DNA from: Leptodactylus fallax
Taxonomy: Eukaryota > Chordata > Amphibia > Anura > Leptodactylidae
Assembly: GCA_947044405.1 (NCBI GenBank)
Contig: CAMRHE010000356.1
Coordinates: forward strand, 682,001-746,000
Length of the DNA: 64,000 nt
Direction of reading: 5' to 3'
Below are positions 35,901 through 51,100 of the stretch, piece by piece. Position 1 is the stretch's first letter. Each line of letters starts with the position of its first letter. Both the position numbers and the translations under genes were made by a program. The notes under the pieces were generated by a model. It did no database searches. It was not told the DNA's origin and saw nothing but the letters and a program-made list of their open reading frames with translations.

Positions 35901-38900
35901 TAGAGTAATGGGATGTACCCAGTATTTTAGGGTCAAAATGGTGCACCTGAACCCCTTATTTACATTGTGGCTGGACTTCACTTTTCCCTTCTTGGCTTAA
36001 AATTAAATAGAGAATTTGTTTAATATATTAACATTTTTCTAAAACTGCCAACCACCTAGCACCTTAAAGCTGTCAGTTTTTCTAAAATGTGAAATATCCC
36101 TTGCTGAAATAAATAAATAACAGACATTAAAGTCATGATATGAATATGCTAGGTGTTTTTTGCTGAAATATTTATTTGACAGCTTTGCTTTTCCCGGCTG
36201 CCTTTTATTGCAATGCTTACAGCTCATGCTATGATACATAATGAATTGCTTGGTGTGCTCCACTGCTGTTAACCACAAATGTCAGAATTGCCTTATTTAC
36301 AGCTGTCCTAGAAGAGTCTGATGTGTGGCCACTAGGTGGTGATGTGTTACTCCTTATCCTGATTTTTTTTTCTTCCACCCAGACTCCAGTGAGCAGCATG
36401 ACCTCATGGATTAGCGGTAGGGTAATTATCTACTGCTGAGCCCTGGTTTGTGTAGACTGCTAGAATGTTGCTTTCCTGACAGCCTGTAACTAAGAAATGT
36501 ATTGACTTCCACCCGGACTGTTTTTCTATAACCCTTTAGCTCCTAATGGGGACCATGTCCTCAAAACTATTAAAGAGAAAAATACCCTATTTATATTAGT
36601 ACTTCTTTTTCTTTGAAAGCCTTATAAACCATATGGGAAGAGTTTATTTTGGCTGGGAAGAATTTCTGAGAAAAACATTTTTAAATTACCGATGTTTAAG
36701 TAGCCTCTGCCATAGCATTAACCTCAGTCCCTATGTAATTTGTTTTCTTGCTTAGGTCTTTATAATCTAGAATTCAGAAGATGTAGATAAGGGGGTATAC
36801 TATGAAGATTGCTTCTCTGTGCTTTACATAGAGCACATTTACAGAAAGGATAATGCAGACTTAAATATTGTTATAGAATATTGATTTGTCTTTATTTATG
36901 GCCATTTTGCTTTCCTATTAATGTTATATTCATATTGTCAGTGTATTACATCAGTATATTCAGCTCCATTTTCCCCATTATTGTACCTACTACAGTAAGT
37001 CTGTAAATGTGGATAAAATCGTTCATGTTTTACCCAGCTCCTTTGACTCCTGTTACATACCAATATGCTGTGTATTTGAAATAGGGATGTAAAAATTGCA
37101 TACTACATATTCAGATACAGAGTAAAATAGCTGAAAATGGCTGAAATTTCACGTTTAGATGAACAATCTTCCTCAAAATGATGGCTATCTGAAGACAGCA
37201 GAAGGGAGATACTTGTGAGGTTTTTTGCGCATTGTTTCAAGTTTATCAGTCATGAGGTTCCTGGTCTTCAGAGTAAGCCTTTGCCTATTTAAGGATACTT
37301 TCACATTGGAGAAGTGAATATACTTGGAGGATTTGCTGACATACTGCTAACAGATGCCACTGTATACGCGTACGATGATATCCATCTCTTATAGGCTCCC
37401 AAGGTAAAAAAGGTGTATACCGCATGGTATAAATTTAGTTTCATTGTGTTACTCTCCACATCAGAAAAAGTTATACTGACACCTGCCAGTCTAACATGGG
37501 GGTCTATTGATACTCCTGACATATAACTATAAGCTTTCCTGTTGCATACAGAAAATGGACTCTGCAAAATTCAGCGAGAAAGCAACCTAGGGTCTGTGTA
37601 CATGTACATTCAGCATATGTGCTGGAAAGCTCCCGGCTTACATGCCAAATGTATTCATAGTCCCCCATGTGCCCAATATAGAACAAGGATGTCCCAATGC
37701 TCTGTTTCGTTCCGATACTTTATAGGACCTACTCGATAAATATCATAAGCGAACATTGGAAAGGAGCATTGGAAAACCCTAGGTAATGTGCATGAAGCCT
37801 TAAAGCAGAATGCTGTATATCATGCAGCTAGTAGATAAGAAGGTCCACAAAAGTTAATCAGGTGACCAGCCATAGGCATTCATGGGGGCCCTATTTTCTG
37901 AAATCATATTTTGTCCTCATTTGCGTCAGACTCTTAGCAGAAGTTATTTTTTCCATTGGATATATCATTTGAGATTGTGTCTTTGGTCTCTGGATACTTG
38001 TCATAGCTGTAGCCATCTGTCTGAAAGATGATATTAATGAGAAAAGCTCTTAATTATTGCTGAATGATGCCTTATGTAGAAGGTCTGACGGATTAATCAG
38101 CCAGGGCTAAAGGGTTAATCACTTCAGCATTCTGCTGCGCTGGCAGCGAGCAATTAAACAGGCATCGGGGCACATGTCACAAGTTTATTGGGGTCTCCTG
38201 GTTTCTAGTGGGCTGCTGTAAATAACTGTGTTTCAATTTATTTTGCCCAGAGTAAATGAAGGCCGGTACAGCAAATTGTTTGGCGCCCATAAATGTCAGC
38301 CCCGTGCAGAGGGCATCAAGGTGACGCCAACCTGTCATTACAGATGGATACAGAATTGTCTGTGATCCAGGAGGTGTCTTTAGGGTTTTGTCTCTGGTTG
38401 AAATCCTTAGATAACATTACCTTTCTTGTAGAATTTTTCTGTATACGCGATGACAATACATTCTACATTTAGCCATTTCTTCTCTGAACAAAATTGTCCT
38501 CATTTATATTCCATTATCTTTCTCTTAAACCACTTGCATTTGAAGAGGAGCCTTAGTATTGCTTAATATGTGGAAAACCAAGTGTTTACACAGATAACAT
38601 TTATCATCGGGTTTGGTTTGGGGGAGGGGAAAAAAATGCGCTGCTCATTTATAAGCCATTACCTTCAAAGAATCGGTTTGGTTTTACAATGACATCAGAG
38701 CTGCTATCTTTCTGCTAGTTACAGAAATGGGGGCATTTAAGTAAATGCATCAATTTTCCCAGAATTTTGAAGCACTGGATGGCTTTCTGTGAATGAGACC
38801 TGCAGCCTTTCAGTATGGTGGCAAATCATTGTATGTGGCTGCTGTCCTGGCCCGCTCCTCTCCCCATCATATGACATACGTAGAACAAACAAAAACCCTG

Positions 38901-41900
38901 AAAAGAGGCAAATGGTTAACAAGTAATTTCCAGTAATGGTATCCTCTTAGGCCTTGGCTACATAGGCAGAAAACATCAGGTTTCCTTCTGCAAACTGGCC
39001 AGCATCTACAGTAACCGCATAATGGATGGGATTGAACCCGCAGCATGGCAATTAATGCTGTGGGATTTACCTGCAGATTTTTACCTTTACAATGCAAAGG
39101 TTAAAATGTGCAGGAGACTAGCAGAAAAACCTGCATGTGACCTGTTGCAAAACAGTGCAACTTAGACTCTGTTCAGATTTTACATCCATTTAGAACAGCC
39201 TTTTAACGGATGCAAAAACGGATGCAACCTGATGGTCATCTATTTACATGGATCCATTTTTTTTTATTTTTAACATTGATTTCTATGTAAACGGATGATC
39301 AATTTGCGTCTGTTTTTTGCATCTGTTAAACGTGATCTGAATAGAGCCATAAGATAAGGCCCCATGTAGCGAGCCACAGCCAAAAAGTGCTATGGAAGAG
39401 ACTGAAGCTGAAACGCATCACATTTTCTTCCCGCAGTGCTTTGCGCACAAAGTCCACAGAGTTTTCGCCACTGCCAAATCACGGTGTTTGCGCAATGTGG
39501 GGCCCCAGCCTTAGGGAGATTTTTGTCCTGGTGGTCTGCAGAGGATAACTGTCCAGAATTTCCCTTTTGGAAATTCTGCGGAATTTGCTGCATATGGCTC
39601 CCGCATCATGTGGTGTAGGAACTGTTAGGCCACCTCAGACAGAAGTTTTTAACTTTGACCTCCTCACCTTATGTTCACTTATTATCAAAAACAATAGCGC
39701 ACCCAGATTGAAATGTCAGATTACGGCAAACTTCGGCATTCAGTTATGTCATGGGCAGATATGTAAACCCTTACAGATGTGGTCTTATTAGACATTGGAT
39801 CTTGCCAAAAGAGGACATAAAATGCTTCCTACGCTGCCCTTTCAAAAGCATGTCAGAGGTTACTTTTGGATATTGTATCTCTTGGTGAGAGATCGTTGGC
39901 TGCTAGATTTGCCTTTATGATGCACTCGAAGACATTTTGTCCAGTTGACAGACTTTGAAAGGAAGAGCATCTTTGGAGAAGCAGAGCACTGAGAGAAACA
40001 GGGTGGCCATTCCAAAAATTGCCCGCCATCTAGGCTGTTATAACCTAGCTGTTAGGAGGTGTTTGGAGCAGTGGTTACATGAGGGCATGCAAACATATTT
40101 GCAGAGGGCCCAGACCGACCAGAAGTAGAAAGGATTGTTTGATCTGCCAACAAACATAAGCAGCTCCCACAGTTTTCTTGTCCACCATCCAAACACAAGG
40201 GATGGCCTCTCTTACATGCCCTTCTCTCTACTATTTTAAGGCATTGAGCAGAAGAAAATTTGGTGTCACACTGCACATTAAATAATGGTGGCTTCATGGA
40301 CATCCAGCCATCGTCACCTTTGTTTGCAGTGATATCATGAATTGAGGAACTTAACTGCTATGGATTGGAACTATATAATCATCTTTAGCAACGAATCCAG
40401 GTTCTGCTTGGGATCCGATAGCTGTCAGGTTCAAGCATGGAAGCCGAGTGGTGAGCGCTTCAGTCCACCCCTAGTATTGACATGAGGGACACTAACAGAT
40501 CAGCAATATGTGCAGAACATCCTGTGGCCACGTGTTGCGTCTCAACCTCCAACTGGAATTTTTCAGTAGGATAATGCTCTCCCACACACTGCAAGGGTTT
40601 CATAGGAATATATCAACCAGATTTCAACACTTCCTTGGCCTGTCCTGTTGTCATATTTATTGCTAATCAAGCATTTATGGGACTAGTTGGGATGTGAGCT
40701 TTGGCAACCAACGACTATGCAGGATCTACAGGTCAGCTGCGATACCTGTGGGTAAATCTGCTGCAAGATACAGATACAGAACCTGTATTTCTCCATGCCC
40801 AACAATATCTCATCTTGTATACAGGCTAGAGGTAGCCCAACAGGATATCAGAGCCTCCTTTCAGTTGTACAGTTTTCCCACATGAAATGTATCTTTTCAC
40901 TCTAATATTGTAATCTCTTACATGTATCATCGTTACATTCACACATAATGTTTCATTTAATTCCACTAACTCCTTCTAGGTGCATGAGTGTATTTACATT
41001 CCTGAAAAAATATATAAAATTAATTTCTATGCACAGGAATGATTCTTACAGCTTTGTCAAATAACCAAATGAAATTTATAATGCACTCCTATCATGAAGA
41101 TAATAAAATGGTGTTATCATCATTGTACTTAGATAGTGACACATTGATGTCACAAAATAGAAATGAAAATCAATGTGATGTCACATTACATGGATAATAA
41201 ACACTGTAACATCATAGGAAAGTGCATACAGAATTGTTACAGAACAGGGATACTAGATGTATTGATGCCACAGTTCAATGGCAGCCCTGTGATGTCACAG
41301 TGTAGCTGTTTGCCCACAGTGATACCTCTGGACAGGGATCATAAATTGAATGACGTCATAACTAATGGTTAAACACAATGATGTCACAACACAACAGTGA
41401 TAATAAACAGCATCACAGTGCAAGAATAATTCACACACATATGTCAAAATGCAGAGGTTTTGAATACAGTAATGTCATAGTACAGGGATATTAAATACTA
41501 TGAAGTCATAGGAATAGGCCTTGCATACATGAATGCCAGAGAATATGGATAATACAGTCATATGAAAAAGTTTGGGCACCCCTATTAATCTTAATCATTT
41601 TTAGTTCTAAATATTTGGGTGTTTGCAACAGCCATTTCAATTTGATATATCTAATAACTGATGGACACAGTAATATTTCAGGATTGAAATTAGGTTTATT
41701 GTACTAACAGAAAATGTGCAATATGCATTAAACCAAAATTTGACCGGTGCAAAAGTATGGGCACCTCAACATTAAAGTGACATTAATATTTAGTAGATCC
41801 TACTTTTGCAAAAATAACAGCCTCTAGTCGCTTCCTGTAGCTTTTAATCAGTTCCTGTATCCTGGATGAAGGTATTTTTAACCATTCCTCTTTACAAAAC

Positions 41901-44900
41901 AATTCCAGTTCAGTTAAGTTTGATGGTCGCCGAGCATGGACAGCCCGCTTCAAATTATCCCACAGATGTTCAATGATATTCAGGTCTGGGGACTGGGATG
42001 ACCATTCCAGAACATTCTAATTGTTCCTCTGCATGAATGCCTGAGTAGATTTGGAGCTGTGTTTTGGATCATTGTCTTGCTGAAATATCCATCCCCGGCG
42101 TAACTTCAAATTCGTCACTGATTCTTGTACATTATTCTCAAGAATCTGCTGATACTGAGTTGAATCCATGCGACCCTCAACTTTAACAAGATTCCCGGTG
42201 CCGGCATTGGCCACACAGCCCCAAAGCATGATGGAACCTCCACCAAATTTTACAGTGGGTAGCAAGTGTTTTTCTTGGAATGCTGTGTTTTTTGGACGCC
42301 ATGCATAACGCCTTTTGTATGACCAAACAACTCAATCTTTGTTTCATCAGTCCACAGGACCTTCTTCCAAAATGAAGCTGGCTTGTCCAAATGTGCTTTT
42401 GCATACCTCAGGCACTCTGTTTGTGGCGTGCTTTCAGAAACGGCTTTCGCATCACTCTCCAATACAGCTTCTCCTTGTGCAAAGTGTGCTGTATTGTTGA
42501 CCGATGCACAGTGACACCATCTGCAGCAAGATGATGCTGCAGCTCTTTGGAGATGGTCTGTGGATTGTCCTTGACTGTTCTCACCATTCTCTTCTCTGCC
42601 TTTCTGATATTTTTCTTGGCCTGCCACTTCTGGGCTTAACAAGAACTGTCCCTGTGGTCTTCCATTTCCTTACTATGTTCCTCACAGTGGAAACTGACAG
42701 GTTAAATCTCTGAGACAACTTTTGTATCCTTCCCCTGAACAACTATGTTGAACAATCTTTGTTTTCAGATCATTTGAGAGTTGTTTTGAGGAGCCCATGA
42801 TGCCACTCTTCAGAGGAGATTCAAATAGGAGAACAACTTGCAATTGGCCATCTAAAATACCTTTCTCATGATTGGATACACCTGGCTATGAAGTTCAAAG
42901 CTCAGTGAGGTTACAAAACCAATTTTGTGCTTCAGTAAGTCAGTAAAAAGTAGTTAGGAGTATTCAAATCAATAAAATGATAAGGGTACAATAAACCTCA
43001 TTTCAATCCTGAAATATTACTGTGTCCATCAGTTATTAGATATATCAAATTGAAATGGCTGTTGCAAACACCCAAATATTTAGAACTAAAAATGATTAAG
43101 ATTAATAGGGGTGCCCAAACTTTTTCATATGACTGTAACTACAGTATAGTTAGGTCGGCGTTAATGACTAATGACCACAATGATGTTGCTGTGTATGGAC
43201 TGTATATGGAACAAAGCATTGCAATACAAGAGTTATGCACACAGTGATGTCATAGTACTGGGATAAACACTGAAATTATAGAAAAGGATTATTGCACACA
43301 GTGATGTAAGAATAGAAATAAATTAATATGAGAATAGCCTTATGGTGACTCCTGGAACTGGGGTGAAAGCAGAAACCATCTTTATGCTGGTACCTATATC
43401 ATCTGGCTACACTCCCAAAACTCTCTGGTAAAACCAGTCCTACACAAGCAGATGTATGACTGGTGATCGTTTTTTTTTTTTTGTGCGTTTTTTTTTTATG
43501 TTTACAGTAGCCGGACTTATGTTGATGTGTTTTGTCTTGGAGCTGAAGCTAGGAATAATATAATAATAATACATTTTATTTATATAGCGCCAACATATTC
43601 CTTAGCACTGTACAACTTGTAGGGTTCAAGTACTGACAAAAAAGATACATTACAAAGAAATAGTCAATTCACACACTGGGACTGAGGGCCCTGCTCGCAA
43701 GAGCTTACAATCTATGAGGTAGAGGGGATGACACAAGAGGTAGCAGGGACGGCAACAGATGTAGCATTGCTTGTACAATGGTCAGACAATTTTGTAATAG
43801 AGGTTACTGTCATTACACATATATAAGCTGTATGAGCCGTCACCAGTCGTGTCTTTTAACATGCAGATGGTGCCTGGACATATAAAGCTAGTCTGATACG
43901 GCATCATATCCTGCGAGGTAATGTTGAAGCATAAACAGAGGAGGGTACATTTTAGGGATTCTAACTACGGAAGGGTTTACATTAGGAGTTTTGATAGGCC
44001 TGTCTGAAAAGATGTGTCTAGGAAGCGCCTGTCTATTGGTGGCTTGATGGTGGTGTCAGTGGTCTTTTAGGAGAACAATAATAGTTATGATTTAGTTTGT
44101 ACTATTTTTGTTTGTATACTACGCAGTGATGTCACTGAACTGGTATAATGTCACTAACCATGAATAGTAAATCTAGTGATGCCACAGCTAATACTTTAAA
44201 ACCACATTGATGTGTCAGCACAGAGATTGTAATGGGAAGCACACTATCATAATACATGGGTAATGCTCACACTGATGTCACCGCACAGAGGTTATGAACG
44301 CGGGGATATGACAACACGTGGGTAGTAAACACTGCGTTATTGTACATCATTATCTCAGGATTTGTTGTGTGTTATCTGTAGATTTCATTTTCTTCACTGT
44401 AAAGGGTGAGATTTTGCAACATAAATTGACTCTCTGCAGAAGTAAAATCCATGTTGCGTGTCTATTTCTTGACAGATTTTTCCCTGGTGCAAGTGGAGGA
44501 GATTAGATAGGAATTTGGTAAAATTTGTTTGCTTTGCTAGCAATGTAGAATGTTGCAGATTTCTTGTCAAAAAATCCGAATGAAAAATCCACAGTGTATA
44601 GGCCCAGTGTGGATGTGCTCTAAGAGGTGTTTAAAGTTGAACTATTTTCATGTTTTTTCTATAACTGTTTAGATTGTGTATGTTTCAGGGATTCACAACA
44701 GATAAAACACTAAAAGCTGCGTTTAGACAGGCATTTAAAAATGGATGGAAAGCCTTCAGGTCATGAACTGGTTAAAATCGAGTGCTAAAACAGAAGATCA
44801 CATTGTCATCACTAATTTATAGAGTGGACTATATGAATGCCAGAAGAAGATGGCTCCATTATCGTTCCATAAACTGGTGTGTTGTGAAATGCCAATGTCA

Positions 44901-47900
44901 CGGTCTATTAGTATAATGTGTCCTGTGACGTTGTCTGGCGGTAATGATCCAGTCCTTTTGTTTTGCACACTTTTTCTAACATTGGTTTTGCTTATATTTT
45001 TATATTTTATTGTATATGTTAATACTTATGTGGTTCTGCAGTATTGTTACATTTGCTTTTATTGGTAAAGCTAGCTGAAATAACTAAGCTAGAAAATGTC
45101 CTGGATGGTGCTGAACACATAATAATGTAATCTACGATTATTTCTGTACAGTCAACTAATCTCCCTTATGAAAACCACTTCCAGAATTGTGTAGCAAATA
45201 AATGCCTATACAGGCTGTTATCAGCATTGTGCATGCAGATAAACTTTTATAGCTCGGCTACGAGTTTCTTGTACGGAGGGCAGTTAGTTAGCGTTGAGGT
45301 GATGGACCTTCATAATGAGCCTGTTTCTTGGCCTTTACAAGGAATTCTATAAAATTGCTTTTAATATGGTCACTAGTCTGAACAGGGTGGAAGTAGCAAG
45401 TCATAAAGGAAAAATTGGTAGAGGTTCCATGTTTCTTCTACAGATGCTAGTCATATATCTACTTTTAAGGACACATCTGTTTTTATGCTTTACAGTAGAA
45501 CTTTCTCATTTGGTCAATTGATTGTGTCATTTTTATTGATGACACAGATTTCTCTAGTATTTTTTTTTCCCAGGCTTCTTTGTCTGGACACAGTTGTTGG
45601 TTATAGGGTTGTTGCCGGCTGTCTAAAACTTCCCCTTAAACAGAGGCCAGAGTTGTCATAGCAGAGAATATGCCTGTGATCATATTCTCCCACGGTCAGA
45701 GAAGCCCTGAGGGGGTCACGAATCAGACAACTTTTAGCTGAAAAATCTAAAAATCTACTAAAATAATGTCACCTAATTAAAGTCATTAAGCTGAGTACTG
45801 TCATTAACAGTGAGCCAGGTCTTGGCCCTGAAATTGATCAAAACGCTCAAACATACTGTAGCTGCTATTTGACAGGGCAGACATTGTCTAGCAATATCTT
45901 TTTAAAACACTTAAAACATTCTTATGATTTTATGATTCTTTGCTATAATCTATAATATAACCTGTCTGACAAAAAAAAAAAGAGAAGAGAGTCTAGCTCA
46001 CCCAAGTGCTGACTGGTGAGGGTCCCTGGGGGTTGGACTTTACTAATCTAATATAGGTTATCAGTGTCATAGCCCCAGAAAACCCCTTTAAAGAGGACCT
46101 TTCACATCCTCATATATATGCTGTTTTACATACCGTTAGAAAGCCGACAGCGTGCTGAATTCAGCACACTGCCGGCTTTCCCAAAATGTGCCCCGGGGCT
46201 GGAGATATCGGCGGTCGTAGTTTCACCGTTCACTGTCAGAAGGGCGTTCCTGACAGTCTAGCTGTGCTGTGAGGAACGCCCTCCCTGATAGTACGCGTCC
46301 CATAGCACTGTACTGGGGGGGGGGACGTTCCTCACAGCTCAGCGTCATCACTGGGCCCTCTCTCTGTCCTCATCCATAGCCGAGTACTGTCAACTGTGAA
46401 ACTACGACCCCCGATATCTCCAGCCCCGGGGCACATAACGGGAAAGCCGGCAGTGTGCTGAATTCAGCGCGCTGTTGACTTTCTAGCGGTATGTAAAACA
46501 GCATATACATGAGGACGTGAAAGGTCCTCTTTAAATTTTTTCAGTTGGATACTATTTAATTTAAATGGGACACCATTTAATTCTCTTCTATAAGACTGCC
46601 TTACCAATCAAGTGAATGGATAGGTTGCCGAGCTTGCAGCCAAACCACTTCATCCACACGGAAAACTCGGGAATTTGTGGTCTCCATTTTCCTGATGGTT
46701 GGGGGTTCCAGTGGTTGGATTCCCTGCAATCAGACATTTATTCCCTATCCTTTGAATAAGAAATAAGTGTATACTGTACAGGGGGAAGAAAGCATTTAAT
46801 AGTACCAATGCCTTAATTTATTTTGCTTTCCTGCTCCCATCATTCCTTACAACATATTAGAGATTTCTGGTCGGTATAACCTTTGTTATTTTGGGACATG
46901 CTTTGTCCTGTACTTTTTCCTGTCCATCTGTAGTAATGCACAATGTGTGGACTGTGAAAGGTGTTTTCTCACCTCAGGATTTCAGCTGCCCTCCTGTCTG
47001 CTCTCCCCTCCACTTCCTGGTTTTCAGCTCAGTCTTGCACAAAGCTTTTGCTTGTTGTAAATTTGCACAGTTGTCTTTCAGACAAACTTATCAGGGCTAA
47101 AAAACTGAAAGCTATTTGCAGAAAGAGGGAGAAAAGGAGCAGGGAATCAGTCATTGTTCCAACCTGTAACGGGTCTGTAACCTAGGCAACCATCTGTAAA
47201 CAGGTGGAGAGAGATTTAGCTGTATCTAGCCAACAGAGCAAGATAGATAATGCAATGTATTGGGAAACCTCTTAAAGGGGTATTCCCATGAACATAACTA
47301 TATATAAATTCATAGCCAATGAAAAGTTAAACATTTTTGCAAATATAATAAATTAAACATTTTGCAGAGTTTTAAAGATTTTCTCTAATAATTTTAGTAG
47401 TGACAATCTGTTGTCTTGATCAGTTGCCAATGGATATGACCATGAATGCAGGAACTTTCTGTGATCTGGTACTTATCAGAAACCCAGCCATGATTTCCTT
47501 ATTGTGGCCAAGTTATCAAGGAGAGACACTAAATGCACAAGAAGATAATTTAGCTACAATAAAGAAATCATGGCTGGATTTAAGACAATTGAAAGTTCCT
47601 CTATTCATGGCCGTATCCATTGGCAACCAATAAAGACATAAGACTGCTGCCACTAAGATGGTTAGAGAAAATCTTTAAAACTCTGCAAAATTTTTAATTA
47701 CTTGTATTTGCAAAAATGTTTAACTTTTTATGATCTTCAAATTTAAATATGGTTATGTTCATGGGAATACCCCTTTAAGTTAGTTTAAGCTGCAAGTCTG
47801 AATATGATCCTTGAGATGGGAATACCCCTTTAATTGAAGTAAATAAAGGACAATTTTATGTCTTAGAAAAGTGGTTGTCGCTTTTTTAATCTCCCTGTTT

Positions 47901-48053
47901 TTGTTCTGGCAAAATACCAGTAATACCATTAATACTCCATACCGGGACGAGAATGTTGGCCTGAACAAGTAAGGCTAGTCACAAGTGTTGAATGAAAGTC
48001 GCAAAGAAAATTAAATTTATCTATATGTATGTGTGCGTGATAATAAAAAAATA

Positions 48054-48100
<47 letters not shown>

Positions 48101-51100
48101 ATATATTTGCTATATGTGATTACTGTAAGTTCAAGCCATTGCAATAGATTGTGATGATCACAACCCACCTGTTCAGTGAAACCCATAGGACTCTTGTCAG
48201 TAATTTTCAGATTGTTGCTGAACTCACCTAAACTGAGGACCAAGGTGATAATGCTTTATGTGGAATTTCCTTTGAATCCTTGCAGTTCTACTTCAGTTTT
48301 GGAAAATGCCTCAAATGGATGGGGGGAGGACTCTACATTGTTAAAGGGAGTCTGTCTCCAGACCAGTTCCCATTGAACTATAAGCCCAGATAGTCGGGTG
48401 CACATGAATAAAATGCTTTCTGATCGGTGCCTCCATTGCTGAGATGTTAGCTTTTTTTCCTGATATGCTAATGAGCTGTCTATTGCTATGAGGGCATCAC
48501 CATTGCTCTCACTACACCAAGAGCTATTCCTGGTCCTGTTGTAGCAGGGAGGTAGCTCTTTGATGCAATGATACTAGTGTTGACGCCCTTGTTGCAGCAA
48601 GCAGATCATCAGCATATCAGGAGAAAAGGTAATATCTCAGCAAAAGCGACACAACGAAAGCAGATAAAAGCATTTTATTTGTGTGCACCCCGGATATTTG
48701 ACTGTATTTGTAGTTCAATAGGAGCTGGTCTGGAGACAAACTGCCTTTAGCCATATACAAATCTCCCATCATCTGAACTCAGGCATTTTCCATGCTAATG
48801 ATCTGTTTGGTGCAACAAGGGCGCCGCCAGTGCTCTAATCTCACCAATCCTGACTGTTCTTATAGATAAACAAGGACTGTTCTGGTGATAGACTCAATAT
48901 TGGCCAAGATACTTCTGCATATTGGGAAGGAAGGTTAAGATGCCAAATCCAATTTGGAGCCAATTTGAATTTATATTCAACCTTTTTTTTACATTTTCAG
49001 GAGGATTTTACTAACTTTAATGTGACTGTTAGTGGGTTAAAGGGATTTTCCAGGCGCATTAATTGATGAGCTATCTGCATAGCATCTGTGCTTGGTATCA
49101 CAGTTCAGCCCGTTCACTGAATGGGACTGAGCTCTGAACAGACCATATGAGTAATGATGCTATGCAGATAGCTCATCAATTAATGCCCTGGAAAATCCCT
49201 TCAACCCCCAAACAGTTACATCCAAGTTAGTAAAATCCTAAGAAAATGATTTTAAATTTACCTGTAGCAAAAACTACCTTGTGCTCCACCTAATTCTCAA
49301 AGGATCACTGGCTGTGTCCATACTATATCCAAGCCCATGGATTCCTCTTTGTATTGAATTTACAGTATTTCTCAAGTTTATAGAGCTGGTGCATAACTCG
49401 GGTGCTTAGAAGCAACCAACGGTAGAGAGGACAGTGTACTCATACCTAGAATAGTGGTCATGTGATCATGTGGATTTCTTGGTAATTCAACTTGCAAGTT
49501 TCCAGAACTTGCCCAGTTCTTCACGTCCCCCCTCTTCATTGCTCCCAGTGATGGCTCAGGAGGCAGCTATCATCATGCAAAGAGGAGATGGGCTAGGGAG
49601 CTTTCCATGCAGAGAACTCTGGCTACTGGATGAGAATGGAGGCGCCCTTTGGACACTTTCAAATGCAGAGCCTAGTTAGGTGCAGAGGGGTGATTACATG
49701 AGTGCTCATCTTCTCAGCTAATTTTTTTTTTTTTTTTAATTAAAATAAAAGACCCCATATGTGTGATAATCATGGAGCAAGTATGATAAGGGATGATAAC
49801 ACCACCAAACGCTTATATTAGCCATCCCACTACAGTGGTATAAATTCATATAGGGAAAAGAGCAGAATTATAGTTCGTTATTCTCTCCCTGCACTCTGTC
49901 CGCACATCCTCAGATTCCCCTCCTACACACAGGGTGAAAGTACATGCAGGTCACATGGAGCAGGTCCTGTCCTGCTCTGCGTCATCAGAATGGATCAGAA
50001 GGGGGGGAAGCCCCCATTCTGGTGCAAAATCTCCCCCTGGAATGGAGCACAGCTACAGTTGTAAGTCGAGTTACAAGCCTTAAGAGTAGCAACTGCTCTG
50101 CAGTTAGACTGTTCAAGCTATAGTTGGCAAAATCTGTGAAGTTCTTTTCTCCAAGCTCAGTCACAACTTGGAATAAACTGTTATAAGTAATGTGTCACCA
50201 ATGCTTTTAAATTAATTTATTTATACCGGAAAGTGAAATGTATTGTGAAAAGTGAATGAGTTGTTTTTTTTTAATCTGTTTTTATTTTCTGATTTGTAGG
50301 TTTATTTTTTCTTTTTTTCTTCTCCTCTCTGAAGTTAACAACATTTAGTCATTTGTTTAAAGGCAAAGTCATGACCATACGTAACAATAGACTGGAGCCA
50401 ACACATTAAGATCTATTGAAGAATTTCTAGGCATGCTCTGTGCAGGGAGGGAAGAAGATAATCTGTGACATTATCTGTTGTCATTACTGGATGTAATGGA
50501 GGCTCAGTGATTTCATCTGTAAAGGCAGAAATATGTTTAACATAAAAACTTGATTTTAGAAATAGCGCTTTTTCTAGTGACACATTCCCTTTAGGCACTC
50601 AAAACGGCTTACTGGTTGGGGCAGGGAATCGCTGGTATTTAACATATACCTTTAGAGTCATTTCACATGGCCATGTCTTGGTTAGGAAACGCGTTCCATG
50701 TGAGAGCCTGACCTTAGCTCTGCTGAACTGAAATATCTGCATCATAGTGGATATGGCCCTTAGTTATGGTTTCACTAAAAGGACAGTTGTAAGAACAGAC
50801 TTTTATCCCTGCTGTTGCCACTCATTCAGGTACTACGAGGGTAGGCCAATATGCTGAAGTACTTTGGACACTGTGCATTCAGGTGCTCCACGACCCTTCC
50901 CTCTCCTCATTGTGATGACTGTTGCATTCTTCTGGTTGGATTCTACATCCATTACTCAAAGCAAAAGTGAGGGGCTGTGGAGCAGCTCAGTGCATGGTAC
51001 CCGGAGCAGTACAGCGTGAGGGAGGGGCTTCTCCGGAGATCAAAGTCTGTTTCAATAGCTATCATTATACTACAAGTATGACCAAAGGTTTGGGTTACGT

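Larger units (their letters stand above)
41090..44345. repeat. Degenerate tandem array with TGATGTCAC core, broken by later insertions
   Basis: TGATGTCAC or close variants (TGATGCCAC, TGACGTCAT, TGATGTCAT) recur at intervals of very roughly 25-45 bases at 41144, 41176, 41264, 41290, 41350, 41377 and further on. They are usually followed by an (A/G)CAGGGATAATAAACAC-like phrase. The array resumes after the Tc1 element (43135) and after the SINE-like block (43760), at about 44125, 44175 and 44272. The interrupting elements postdate it. Non-coding. Confidence 0.65.

Noticed and set aside
41349..41356. TGACGTCA as a functional CRE promoter element
   Set aside because: It sits in a degenerate tandem array deep in an intron with no nearby start site; kept only as part of the array finding.
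47929..48243. 104-codon minus-strand frame
   Set aside because: It contains the TA microsatellite (YIYIYI) and no recognisable domain.
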